NCBI GenBank assembly: GCA_022496185.1
Contig: WTXG01000179.1
Location: 1 to 64,000 of the forward strand
Length of the DNA: 64,000 nt
Reading direction: 5' to 3'
Source of the DNA: Multifurca ochricompacta
Taxonomy: Eukaryota > Basidiomycota > Agaricomycetes > Russulales > Russulaceae
The translations under genes were made by a program, and so were the position numbers. How positions within the stretch are numbered: position 1 is the stretch's first letter; each line of letters starts with the position of its first letter. The notes beneath the pieces were generated by a model, which saw nothing but the letters and a program-made list of their open reading frames with translations, did no database searches and was not told the DNA's origin. Of the stretch, positions 31,722 through 42,400 are shown piece by piece.

Positions 31722-33910
31722 ACTGGTGACAACAAGGCGATCATCGTCCTTCCACCAGAGGCCATCAATCTTTTTCAGATTGTGCGCCTCTGCCCAGGAT
31801 TGACAAAGCTGTTGGTTCATATTCTGTGATACCTGGGCCCAGAGATCCATGTCATGGAGGCTGACTACAGCCTGCCATGTAAAAACTTCTTCAGGGAGGA
31901 CTGTGATATTATCATTGTCTTCCTCCCCACTGTGCATGTCTGGTTGTCATGACAGGGCATCCACTTGTGCATTGCAGCTTCCTGCAATATGTTTCAGAGT
32001 GAAGTTGTATTCTTCCAGCTCTAAGACCTCTCGTGCCACGTGTCAGCTGATTTTATGGGGTTCCTTCCAGTACAGGAGGTTAGAGTGGTCGGTGTGGATG
32101 ATGGTCTTATGTGAGGTCCCTGCTAAGTAAGGCCGCCAGTGACGCAATGCTTTTATGATGGCTAGTAACTCTCGATCCCAGATATCGTAATTTCATTCAG
32201 CAGGGGAAAATGTTTCTGAATAAAAGGCAACTGGGTGAAGGAGTCCCGTGGTATCCCTTTGATTCAGCACTGCTCCGTTAGCGAAGTGGGATGCATCAAC
32301 TTCTAGTTCAAATGGTTTTCCTAGGTCTGGCTGCAGGAGGACAGGTTCTGAGCCCACAATATCCCTAATCTTCTCAAATGCCTGTTGCTGACTCTCTTCC
32401 CAATGCCATGGGACATCTTTCTTGAGCAGGTCATTGAGGGGCCATGCAATCCCTGAAAACCCCCATACGAAACGTCAATAGAAGTTACAGAATCCTATGA
32501 AGGATCGGACGTCTTTGACATTCATGGGTACAGGCCACTCTTGGATCCCTTGTACCTTTATGGGATCCATTTGTACCTGTCCTCCCTTCAGGATGACCCC
32601 TAGGTATTTGATGCTGGATTGCTCAAAGGAACATTTGGTTGGTTTGAGATATAAGTCATGCTTGTGTAGGATGTCCAACACTTGGTGTACTCATTCATGG
32701 TGATGTGCCAGATTGTTGGTGGTTGCTACCAGTATATCGTCCATGTACACTACCACTTCGCCGGTGAGAATGAGATCCTGGAAAATGTGGTTCATCATAG
32801 ATTGAAAGGTGGCAGGTGAGTTTGTAAGACCAAAGAACATAACATTTGGTTTGAATAATCCCTGGTTAGTTTTGAAAGCCACTTTACACTGGTCCCCTTC
32901 TTTGATCCTGATGTTATTGTAGCCCCAGCGAACATCCATTTTCAAAAATAAGGACTTGTCTTGCATAGTGTCAATGAGCTCCGAGATGAGGGGGAGGGGG
33001 TAGGTGTTCTTTACAGTATAGGCATTTATATGTCGGTAATCCTGGATGGGTTGAAGCTTGCCATCTTTCTTTTTGATGAAGAAGAAAGGTGACACATATG
33101 GGGACTTAGATGGGCAAATATATCCCTTTGCCAGGTGCTCTTCAAGGAATGTGGTTAATGCTGTTTGCTCTGTCTGGGATAGTGGGTAAATTTTGCAATC
33201 AATTGCTGCTGGTGTTTCAGGCACAAATTCGATGGCATGATCCCATGGTCGTGCTGGTGGGAAACGTTGCAACTCTTCTTCTGAGAACACCCTCCAGTGC
33301 CAATGGTATGTCTCTGGTACTATCTCTTCAAAGGTTTTTTCCACATGCCCTTCCACGGCCTTCTGTGCTAGTTCTGATGCTTTAGTAACATAGCAGTGAC
33401 CAGGGTCATCTTCTTCACTGTCCTCCACTTGTAGCACCGCATGTTGGGCAGCATAGTCATATCCCAATGATGTTATGATGACAGGATAGAATTCCTTGTC
33501 CATGGTCGTGTCGCTCCAGTTAATCCATGGTTCAAAAGCCGCGAACCATGGATACCCTAAAATGAGGTCTTCATCCCCTAAGTTGGTGACAAGGAAGCGG
33601 ATAGCTTTTGTCTTCTCCCCTACTTGGACATTGAGATCGGTATAATGCATGATTTTTCCAGCTCAGTTGGCTGTTCCATCGATGTTCCAGATATTCTTTT
33701 CTTGGGGAAGTTCCAGCATTCCCAGGCCCATGGTCCTTGCCATTCATGGGCTGATGAAGTTGTTGGTGGCTCCTGAATCTATCAGGATGTCATGATCGGC
33801 CATTTTCTGTGTAGTCTCGAAATGTACTGGTATTTTCAAAGATTTGAAGTGACTAGTATACACAGAGGTTACATGTAATGCTTGAGCCCAGGCTGACGGG
33901 TTTGAGCCAA
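31722..33910 (-). pseudogene. pol protease, RT and RNase H of Gypsy-C
   Basis: The protease motif DSGATNNF is near 33770 (frame 33744-33989). The frame 32691-33650 runs from the end of protease through RT with KMDVRWGYNNIRI, FFGLTNSPATFQ and YMDD (about 32745). RNase H follows to about 31930. Stops: FY*RFV at about 32475, AE*NY at about 32193, KIS*RVA at about 32041, LS*QPD at about 31950, each at Arg/Gln positions, several shared with Gypsy-B. At 32690 an Arg/Gln codon is also TGA. Confidence 0.88.
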
Positions 33911-35422
33911 TCAAAAATCCTTTTTTGTGAATGCCTTCTCCACCAGAATGGCTCGCACTTCTTCGCTTTCTTTCATCATATTTGCCCATATGTCATGGGC
34001 CTTCTCTTCTTTTGTTCGTTTGTCCACTGCAGGTGGATTGTTAGAGATGGGAGCTGGGGCAGTAGTGGCCTCAGCTACACGTGCTCCCTTCTTGGGACAA
34101 TCTCGTGACATATGTCCTTGAGCTTTGCACTGAAAGCACCTCCCTTCCTTCATCAATGTCTGCCGCTCATCTTCTGTGAGTGTGGCTCGTGCTCTGGTTC
34201 TATCAGCGGATGTGTCCATGGCATTTGGGTCTCGTTGAGAGGTAGGTTTGACTCCGAATGCTGCCTTCCACTGGTCTCGTGTCTTTCCTTTCTTGGTCTC
34301 AACCCCAAAGTGTGTCTGGAAGTTGAGATAGTCTTGCTGCTGTCATCGTGCAGCATTGATCCACTGGGTCCAGTTATGGGGATGGTGAAACTGGATAATA
34401 TTTTTGACCAGCAGGTTTGGAAGTCCCTGGGAAAAAAGGTCCAGGGTTGCTTCTTCATCCACATCGTATCTGGCTCTGTTGGCAGTGCTTCGAAACTTGG
34501 CAACATAGCCATCCAAATCCCCTTTTTCCATTTGAAGGCCCTTCAACTCTCAGGCTGCCTTCTGCTTCACCTGCCCATCAGTGTAGGCATCTTTAAATCT
34601 TTGGGCAACTACATCCCACAGCCCTTCATTTGTAGTGGGACTTCCTCCTTCCACTTGGTTGTTTAACCATTCCAGCTGTTCCATAGTCCAGTCATCAACC
34701 GATTCCCCTCAAATTAACAAGAGAAATAGGTTGGTTTGTTGGAAGGGGTTTACAATTTGGGGAACATCGTGGTTGAAGTTTCTAAAGGTTGTAAACTCCA
34801 ACATGAATTTCCTGCTCTGGGAGTGATCTCCCATGAATGTCTGGGGGAGTACTCCTGAGAGCCGTCCTGACAACAGGGGGTTCCCAGGGGTGGCAATTGT
34901 AGGGATGGACGGGGGAGGAGCAGGAGCAGGAGCAGGAGCTGGGATCTGTGCGGTGATGGTCAACATTTTGTGTTGGGTGATGGTGTGTGTGGACTGGAGG
35001 GATATCGTGGGAGTTGTCAATGCAGGGGCTCTGATTGTGACAACTTCCAGTGCAACCAGGGTGGTAGCAGCTGCTAATACTGGTGCATCTTCGCTACTTT
35101 TGTCTATGAATTCTTCATTTTCTGAGTCGGTGATAATGGCAGGAGGGTTTTCTCTCCACAGTCCTAGTCCGAATTCAGGTGGTGCTGGTCGGGTTGTTAC
35201 CCAGGAATTTCAGCTATCCGAGTATCAGATACAATACCAAACCCTTCTTTCATCGTTGTATTCTACCAGTTGGTATCTTCCATTGTGATAGACATAGTAT
35301 CCAAACTCGGTTTCAAAATCTTTCCAAGTGGCAGAGCCAAGTACTTGTTGTGAAAGATTATTCTCATCTCTGCGTTTGATAAGTTCTTCTTTAAACAGGG
35401 TCTGACTGTGGCTGGAAGCCAC
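33905..35422 (-). pseudogene. gag and leader ORF of Gypsy-C
   Basis: Leader frame 35225-35422 (GTG start only, ends ATC TGA), then gag from ATG MLTITAQIPAPAP (about 34961) through a Pro-rich tract, the gag core and the knuckle CFQCKAQGHMSRDC (about 34100-34140). The gag end overlaps pol at 33911-33926, where the minus strand reads A AAA AAG, a canonical -1 slippery heptamer. A few TGA stops (for example about 34710 and 34345) break the frame. Confidence 0.83.
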
Positions 35423-35441
35423 AATGAGAGACTCAACTTGA

Positions 35442-36029
35442 TGTTACATCCAGTGCAGGACGTTCCACATGACTTGTGTGACAGCGTTTGTCAGTAAGCA
35501 GATAAGAAGCCAATGGGGCCTCTTGGAGTTGTAATGGAATAAGTCAAAGTCAAAGGGGCTGCTCCCTAAGATGATGTTAAGTGGACAAGTGCTGAAAGCA
35601 CTGAGACAGACGAGTCAGAGATTCACAGGAGATGTCCAGAAGACAAGCACTGATGTATTCAATAAGTCAAGTCTGAGGTCTACAATGTAGCTATGGTGGA
35701 CTTATATACATAATCAGGTGGGCATCTAAAGATAAGCAATCTTGGAGTCATGTGGGCCCAAATATATGAAAGCGTAGGGCGTAAAGCTGGGCTTCTGATA
35801 GGGAATTAAGTAAGTGTCCGGTCGTAAAGATAAGAAGATAAGAAGATAAGAAGGTAATCATAGACAAACAGTATGTACACAAGTCCAATCAGCAGTCACA
35901 GGGATGGAAGTAATGCATGTGAGGGGTCCCAGGAAGGGGACATAATGAGGAAGTGTAATGTTGGTGGGCGAGTGGGGTCTTCACTGGGGAGGGTAAAGAA
36001 AAAAGGGCTGCTGGGCCCTGGTCATAACA
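35442..36029 (-). repeat. 5' LTR of Gypsy-C
   Basis: 588 bp, minus strand TGTTATGACC to TGTAACA. Followed on the minus strand by TCAAGTTGAGTCTC; the matching LTR segment reads AGACTTGACTT, so the two halves of the presumed AGACTCGACTT pairing have each lost the CpG in opposite ways. Confidence 0.9.
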
Positions 36030-36408
36030 CATATCTTGGTGTTCCAGAAAGCAGAAGACAGTAGCACAGTCCACCACTGAGGCCAAATATATGAGCCTCT
36101 CTGAGGCTGCAAATCAGGCAGCGTGGTATAGGACTTTTATGGAGGAACTAGGGTATGAGGTATCCTCCCCTATACTACTCCACTGTGACAACAAGGGTGC
36201 TGTAGATTTAGCATTAAACCCAGTCACAGGAAGGCGGTCAAAGCACATACCTATCAAGTATCATGCCATTAGGGGGTACATAGAATCGCACATAATAGAA
36301 TTAGTGCAAACCCCCACTGGTGAGATGCTGGCAGATGGCTTCACAAAGTCTCTGCCAAGAGCATCCTTTGACATTATGGTCAATGGACTTGGATTAGTGC
36401 TGGAATGA
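36030..36408 (+). pseudogene. RNase H C-terminus of Copia-3 pol
   Basis: Reads CSRKQKTVAQSTTEAKYMSL and on to TGA 36406-36408. Very close to the Copia-2 C-terminus (a few residue changes, for example IMVNGLGLVLE at the end). RNase H would degrade the RNA strand during reverse transcription; here only the C-terminal quarter of the domain is present. Confidence 0.88.
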
Positions 36409-36707
36409 GAGAGCTGGAATCTGGAGACTTTGTATACCAGTCTCACTTTCCCACCATGAGCACATTCTCAACCTCGAGAGTGATGCAAGAGATGTGTAGA
36501 GTTTCAGTTTGCATAAGCAAATCACCGCAATGTGCCTCTGAACCCTACACTTCTTGTTGACTCGTCCCTGTCAAAGTGTTGACTCATTCTCAACCTTGAC
36601 AACCTGAGACAAGCTCCTGGCTGGTGATATGCTCATTCAATTGTGATGGCAGTGTGCTCATCCAACTCATTTCCCATCTATGACCAGATGCCTTCAGCAT
36701 GGAGGGA

Positions 36708-37210
36708 TGTTGAACACTGAACATGTTTGGTGATGCTTCAGGCATCAGGAGATTAGATTAGCTACTTTGTGGATTAGATTAGATATTGGAGTCTTGGACT
36801 TTTTACCATATCATTATTACTTTCTTTCTCACATTCCACAGTAGCTGACTGATGTACCTTAGTAATGATGTACAAGCATGTGATTCCTAACTGGCCAATG
36901 GCCTTAGTCCCTCATTGTTTATTGTCTGGCACTTGTGGACTTATTCCCAGTGCACACAGACCATCCCTTGGGGTATATAAGGGTGTCTGTTTCATCTCTT
37001 TCACTTCAGAGTTCTTCCAACCTCTGAAGTGTAAGTTCAATTCTTTACTATCTACTTATTATTAGACTAATGTTCTCTATATAGAACTTCTTTGTCTAGG
37101 TCAGTAGTATAGTTAATATAGAGTTCTTCCAACCTCTGAAGTAACTTCTTTGTCTAGCCTTACATGCTAACTCACACAGTCAGTATGCTGCACCTCATGC
37201 CTGTTCAACA
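36708..37210 (+). repeat. 3' LTR of Copia-3
   Basis: 503 bp, TGTTGAACACTG to CTGTTCAACA. Both internal hairpin copies carry the loop variant TTCTTCCAAC and both acceptor modules read CTTCTTTGTCTAG. Confidence 0.9.
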
Positions 37211-37350
37211 ACCATCAGTCTTCACAATATGGACATGTGGGCACAGGTGTCACAGAATATGGATCAAGAACTCTGCCAATCATGGGCAGACACACATAAT
37301 CTAAAAAAGGTTGATGGCCTTTGGTGGAAGGATGGAGATCATCTCATTGT
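37211..37350 (+). pseudogene. Short Ty3/gypsy pol fragment (between RNase H and integrase)
   Basis: About 46 codons matching the segment LHDMDLWAQVSQNMNQ ... ADTHNLKK ... LWWKDGD of Gypsy-A, -B and -C. Bounded on both sides by copia LTRs. Confidence 0.85.
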
Positions 37351-37631
37351 TGTCAAACAATCATGATGCTGGTTATACTGACTGTGGTTAGTTAGCAGTG
37401 AGCTAGAAAGACAAGTATACTTCAGAGGTTGAAGAAACTCTATTAATACTATACTACTGACCTAGAAGGACAAGTATCTACAGGAGACAGTTAGTCAAAG
37501 GTAAGATAGAAGGTATAGTAGAACTTACACTTCAGAGGTTGAAGAAACTCTGAAGTGAAAGGGATGAAACAGACACCCTTATATACCCATGGGGGCCAGG
37601 GGAAATGGTCTGTGTGCACTGGGAATAAGTC
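37351..37631 (-). repeat. Partial copia LTR, cut by the next LTR
   Basis: Minus-strand copia LTR beginning TGTCAAACAATCATGATGC, with both hairpin copies present. It ends abruptly at GGGAATAAGTC, where the + strand LTR at 37632 starts. Confidence 0.85.
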
Positions 37632-38064
37632 TGTTGAACATAGAAGATGTTCAGTGATGCTTCAGGCATCAGGTGATTAGATTAGCTACTTTGTAGATTA
37701 GATTAGATACTGGAGTATTGGACTTTTTACATTATCATTATTACTTTCTTTCCCACATTCTGCAGTAGCTGGCTGATGCACCATGTAACATGTGATTTCT
37801 GTAGTGGCCAATGGCCTTATTCCCTCTTGTTTATTGTTTGGACTTTGTCCGGCACTTGTGGACTTATTCCCAGTGCACAGACCACCCCTTGGAATAGTAT
37901 ATAAGGGTGTCTGTTTCATCTCTTACACTTCAGAGTTTCTTCTACCTCTGAAGTGTAAGTCGTCCTCTCTACTATCATCACTACCTCTAGACTAACTCTG
38001 TATATAGAACTTGTCTTTATAGGTGTGTAGTATAGTATAATAGAGTTTCTTCTACCTCTGAAGT
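37632..38064 (+). repeat. Copia LTR truncated by Copia-2
   Basis: Starts TGTTGAACATAG and runs to the second hairpin copy (CTACCTCTGAAGT), where the Copia-2 LTR begins. The last ~70 bp are absent and do not reappear after Copia-2. Its hairpin variant is TTTCTTCTAC, like Copia-5. Confidence 0.87.
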
Positions 38065-38569
38065 TGTTGAACACAGAAGATGTTCGGTGATGCTTCAGGC
38101 ATCAGGTGATTAGATTAGCTGCTTTGTAGATTAGATTAGATTCCGGAGTATCGGACTTTTACAATATCTTTATTACCTTTTTTCTCACATTCCGCAGTAG
38201 CTGACTGATGCACTATGTAACATGTGATTTCTGTAGTGGCCAATGGCCTTTCTCCCTCATGTTTATTGTTTGGACTTTGTCTGGCACTTGTGGACTTATT
38301 CCCAGTGCACAGACCATCCCTTGATAAGTATATAAGGGTGTCTGTTTCGTCTCTTCCACTTCAGAGTTTCTTCAACCTCTGAAGTGTAAGTCCGTTCTCT
38401 TACTTACTATCATACCTTGAGACTAACGCTCTTAGTAGTAACTTGTCTTTGTCTAGGTCAGTAGTATAGTATAATAGAGTTTCTTCAACCTCTGAAGTTA
38501 ACTTGTCTTTGTCTAGTTTAACCAACTAACATCCACAGTCAGTATGCTGCGCCTCATGCCTGTTCATCA
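38065..38569 (+). repeat. 5' LTR of Copia-2
   Basis: 505 bp, TGTTGAACACAG to TGTTCATCA. TATATAA at 38329-38335. The predicted RNA start (~38360) coincides with the perfect hairpin CACTTCAGAG / CTCTGAAGTG (38357-38386). Confidence 0.95.
38357..38516 (+). promoter_or_regulatory. Duplicated hairpin and splice-site-like module in the copia LTR
   Basis: Order: hairpin copy 1 (38357-38386), donor-like GTAAGT (38386-38391), branch-like CTAAC (38423-38427), acceptor-like TTGTCTTTGTCTAG ending 38456, partial hairpin copy 2 (about 38477-38498), acceptor copy 2 ending 38516. Either acceptor would give an intron of 71 or 131 nt in the 5' untranslated RNA. Each copia LTR here has the same layout, and the two copies within one LTR share its private variants. 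Confidence 0.6.
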
Positions 38570-38581
38570 GGTTATGGGCCC
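38570..38581 (+). promoter_or_regulatory. Half-tRNA primer-binding site of Copia-2
   Basis: GGTTATGGGCCC directly after the LTR, complementary to the anticodon arm of initiator tRNA-Met. The same 12-mer follows the 5' LTRs of Copia-1, -4 and -5. Confidence 0.78.
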
Positions 38582-39498
38582 TGGGCACGCTTTACTGATC
38601 TGTTTCTTCATTTGATCAGTCCAACCTTTCTTCAAGCTCACCAGCTTCAAGACCTTGTCTTTTCCCAATCAGTCTTACAGTGAGCTTCGATTCTTTTCCT
38701 TTGCCCTTAACTGTCCACAAGGTGGTGCGCTTTATGTGCCCACCTTGATCTGTATGGCTAGTCCCTCAGGGGATTCTTGCAAGAGGTGATGAGGGACCCT
38801 AAGCGGGTGAAACACCTTGAGTTCCTCATGTGCGCTCTAAGTAAATAGTATTCATAGTTATAGCTGGGTTTTCGTCCCATCCATAGTCTTAGTAGGCCCC
38901 TTGCCCAGAAGGCTTGGAGCTATAGGTTCAGTCAATGCTTGGCTCGATCCGTAAGCCAGGTTTAGCGACCTGCTGGTAGAGTTTAGGGTCTAGAACAAGG
39001 CATGGGTAGTCACTCCCATGACGCTTGGGCTCGATACAAGTAGGCTTGAACTACTATAGTATATACACAGTAGCTAGAGGGTTTTGTCTCTGGGCAGAAG
39101 TACCCGCTGCTTTTATTGGGGGTTCGCCCCAACCAGAGGAAACCTAATAGTCTACTATAGTCATGGCCCCAATCATCTAGGGCTTAATCATGGACTCCAC
39201 CACCAGCACTAGAGGAAGGGCTCTATACCCTTTGTCTCTAGTGGAACTTGCGGTTGGCTCCTCCATGACATGACTCCCCATCTATTTACACAACGTCCCC
39301 CTGATGTGGGCTTAGGACTTGTTATAGATGGCGCTAGACAACCTACTATACTACTTAGAAGTCGCACATTAGAGGCAGGACTTTTTTAAGTTCTGAAGCA
39401 TAGCGCCACAGAATGGATGGGCCCTCTTCAATGAGACCTGGACAACTGGTTCTAACTGCTCCTTGGAACCAGGATCAACCTTTTTTAAATCATCTCAA

Positions 39499-42400
39499 AT
39501 GTCTTCCATCGTCTTCCCCCCTACCTTCAAGTTTGACAAGCTTGATGGCTCCAACTGGCAGCAGTGGTCAGTATCTTTTACTGCCCTGCTGAGGATAAAT
39601 GGGATGAAGAGGCACATCACGCATGATGCCCCTGAGTTCCTCAATCCTCCCAAGCCAGAGGATGGAGAAAAGGATGATGAGTATGCCAAGCGCTTTGCAA
39701 CATGGTCAGAGCCGATGTACCAAGAGTGGAACAGAGTGGAGGAAGTACTCATGGGAGTTCTGGTGATGGTCACATCACCGGAAACATATTCCCAAATTGC
39801 CTCTGACAGAACTTATCCTTCTGTCAATGCCAAGTATGAGCGTTTGGAATCGCTCTATGGCTCAGTAGGTAGCATGGCCACCTACAACTTGTGGTGTTCT
39901 GTGTCCTCCTTCCGCTTGGAAGAAGGAAAAGCGTTCAGACCCCAGTTGCAGCGTGTGTTGGATGTGAGGAGTACTCTCAAGGAAAATGGGATGGAGATCT
40001 CTGATCTCCAGATGAGCTTCATATTGCTCCAATCCTTACCTCCATCCTACTCAGCCATTGCTGGCTCAATCCTGGCGTCAGGTCCTCCTGACCGCCTTTC
40101 CCCTCAGGACCTTGTTCAAAGGTTCCTAAATGAGGAAAGCCGACTAGCCGGCCCCGCAGGAAGTGGTGTTGGGGTTGCCCTTAATAAGGCAGCCCATGTC
40201 AACAAAAACAAAAATAAAAAACAAGTATCTTTCACGCCACAACCTGCAGGTGCATCATCGTCCAATGATGTCACCTGCTTCTATTGCCAGAAGCCGGGCC
40301 ACAAGGCTAACAAATGTCGGCAAAGGAAACAGGACAGAGCCAATGCTGATGCAGGCAAAAAGGGCAACAAGAGGAAGGGGCAAGGCCCCAGTACACATAA
40401 TAACTCCACACAAGTAGCTACTGTAATTAATGGTAGTGGCAGAATACAGGAGGTGCATGAGACACCTCGTATTTCACTTTATATGATGACCGAGCATACG
40501 CAAGAAGTCGATGATGGCAGCAATCCTTGGATGATGGACAGTGGAGCCACAACCCACTTTACACCATACTTGGACGATTTTTCTGAGTATTTCCCACACA
40601 AGGGACATCAGGTGACAATTGGGGACGGCTCCATAGTCCAAGTCGAAGGAACAGGCAAAGTTCTTCTCAAAACTCGTAATAATTATGAGCTAGAGTTGAA
40701 CAATGTCTTCTATATGCCTGGCAGTGAAAGGATACTGTCCACAGGCTGCATCACAGACAAAGGCGGCTCAGTGGAATTTACTCCATCTGAGGTCAAAATA
40801 AAGTACAATAATACAACTATAGCGGAAGGTGTCAAGGCTATGGGACTCTATTGGGTCTTTGGGAAAACTATGCAGAATCTAAATACTGCTTCCCACAAAT
40901 CTGCATCAAGTAGCCTTGATACCTGGCATTTGCGCATGGGTCATATGTCCAAAGAGGCCCTTAAAAGACATGCTCCTAAGGCTGTAAAAGGCCTTAGTAT
41001 AGATAATAGCCAAGTGGAAGACAAGCCATGTTATGGCTGTGAAATGGGAAAATCACACCGTCTTCCATTCCCTCCCTCTCAAAAGAGAGCTTCAGCACCC
41101 TTGGAAGTCATTCATAGTGACCTAGTCGGTCCTTTGCAATGCACTTCAATTCAAGGGAACCTATACTTCGCCACTTTCATAGACGACTTTAGCAGAACAG
41201 CTCTAGTTGTTTCTATGAAAGCTAAAAGTGAATTTACATCGGTATTCAGTAACATTAAGGCATTCTTGGAAAATAAAACAGACAAGAAAATAAAGACCTT
41301 ACACACTGACCGAGGTGGCGAATACGTCAATAGGGAGCTGAAGTCAATACTTGAGAAGGCTGGCATAGAGCATAAATTGACAATGCCATATTCCCCACAA
41401 CAGAACGGAAGGGCTGAAAGGTTCAACAGAACCATTATGGAAAAGGCCACTAGTATGCTACATCATGCTGGTCTTTCCCTTGGTTTCTGGGAATGTGCAG
41501 TGCGAACGGCCTGTCACATATACAATAGAACGCCAATCCGTTCTAACAAGTGGAGGACTCCGCTTGAGCTTCTGGATGGGGACATTCCAGATGTCTCGTA
41601 CTTTAAAATATTTGGCTGCTTAGCCTATTACACTGTCCCAGAGGAAAAAAGACGTAAACTGGATCACAAAGCCAGGGAGACAGTCTTTGTCGGGTATGCA
41701 CCCCACTCAAAAGGATATCTTCTTTGGGATATGCATACTCGATCCTTCGTATTGTCAAGAGATGTGACATTTGATGAAGGATCCTTCCCATCCAACCTTG
41801 CCAAGGACAGCAAGGGTAAGCAAAAGGAAAAAGTCACGCCTTTTGTATTAGAAGTTGAGAGGCCTGTCCAGCCTCAACCAGCAACAGCCACAGTTCCTCA
41901 GGCTCCTGAAGACAAGGAAGCCGAGGTTGAGGAACAGGAGGTAGTGGAACCTCCTCAAATAAATCCTGAGCCTACCACACCCGAAAATGAGACACATGAT
42001 GTTACAATCTATCAGACACCCCCATCCCAAATCATGGAACCATCTGAACTCCCCCAGAGAACCCGTGCCAAAAGACAATCTAAAAAGAATGTTGGCAGGA
42101 TTTCCCAACCAGTATTTACTAGGGAAAGTCCACGATCTCAACAATGTGATAGGGCTGTGCAGGAAGATCTATCTCTTGATACTGCTCGTCCCAAACGTTC
42201 ACGTCGCATGAATCCTCGATTTTATAATGAGGATAATGCTGAGTTCGTGGAGGGTTCATCCAGACTTGGGTATATGGAATTGCTTAATGCCGCAGGAATC
42301 TCTTATAGAGATCCCCTGACTTTTCAGGAGGCAATGCAGTCTGATAATGCCAATGAATGGCTTGAGGCATGCAAATATGAAATTGATGCCTTAGATAAAC

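Larger units (their letters stand above)
27068..36029 (-). mobile_element. Gypsy-C: Ty3/gypsy element, 3' end missing
   Basis: From its 5' LTR (35442-36029) leftwards: leader, gag, protease, RT, RNase H, [LTR-F and nested LTRs 29374-31721], integrase, chromodomain and the N-terminal two thirds of the third ORF, stopped at 27068 by the LTR of Gypsy-B. The rest of that ORF and the 3' LTR are not seen in the window. Its protease-RT frame 32691-33650 is open for 319 codons, the longest in any gypsy copy here. Confidence 0.88.
36030..37210 (+). mobile_element. Copia-3: 3' end of a Ty1/copia element
   Basis: Contains the last ~120 codons of pol, a ~300-bp 3' untranslated stretch, the purine run GGAGGGA and a complete 3' LTR (36708-37210). 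The 5' part is missing: the Gypsy-C LTR abuts it at 36029. Confidence 0.88.

Noticed and set aside
39463..39498. Upstream TTG start for the Copia-2 polyprotein
   Set aside because: Not an ATG. The first in-frame ATG at 39499 aligns with the starts in Copia-1 and Copia-5.
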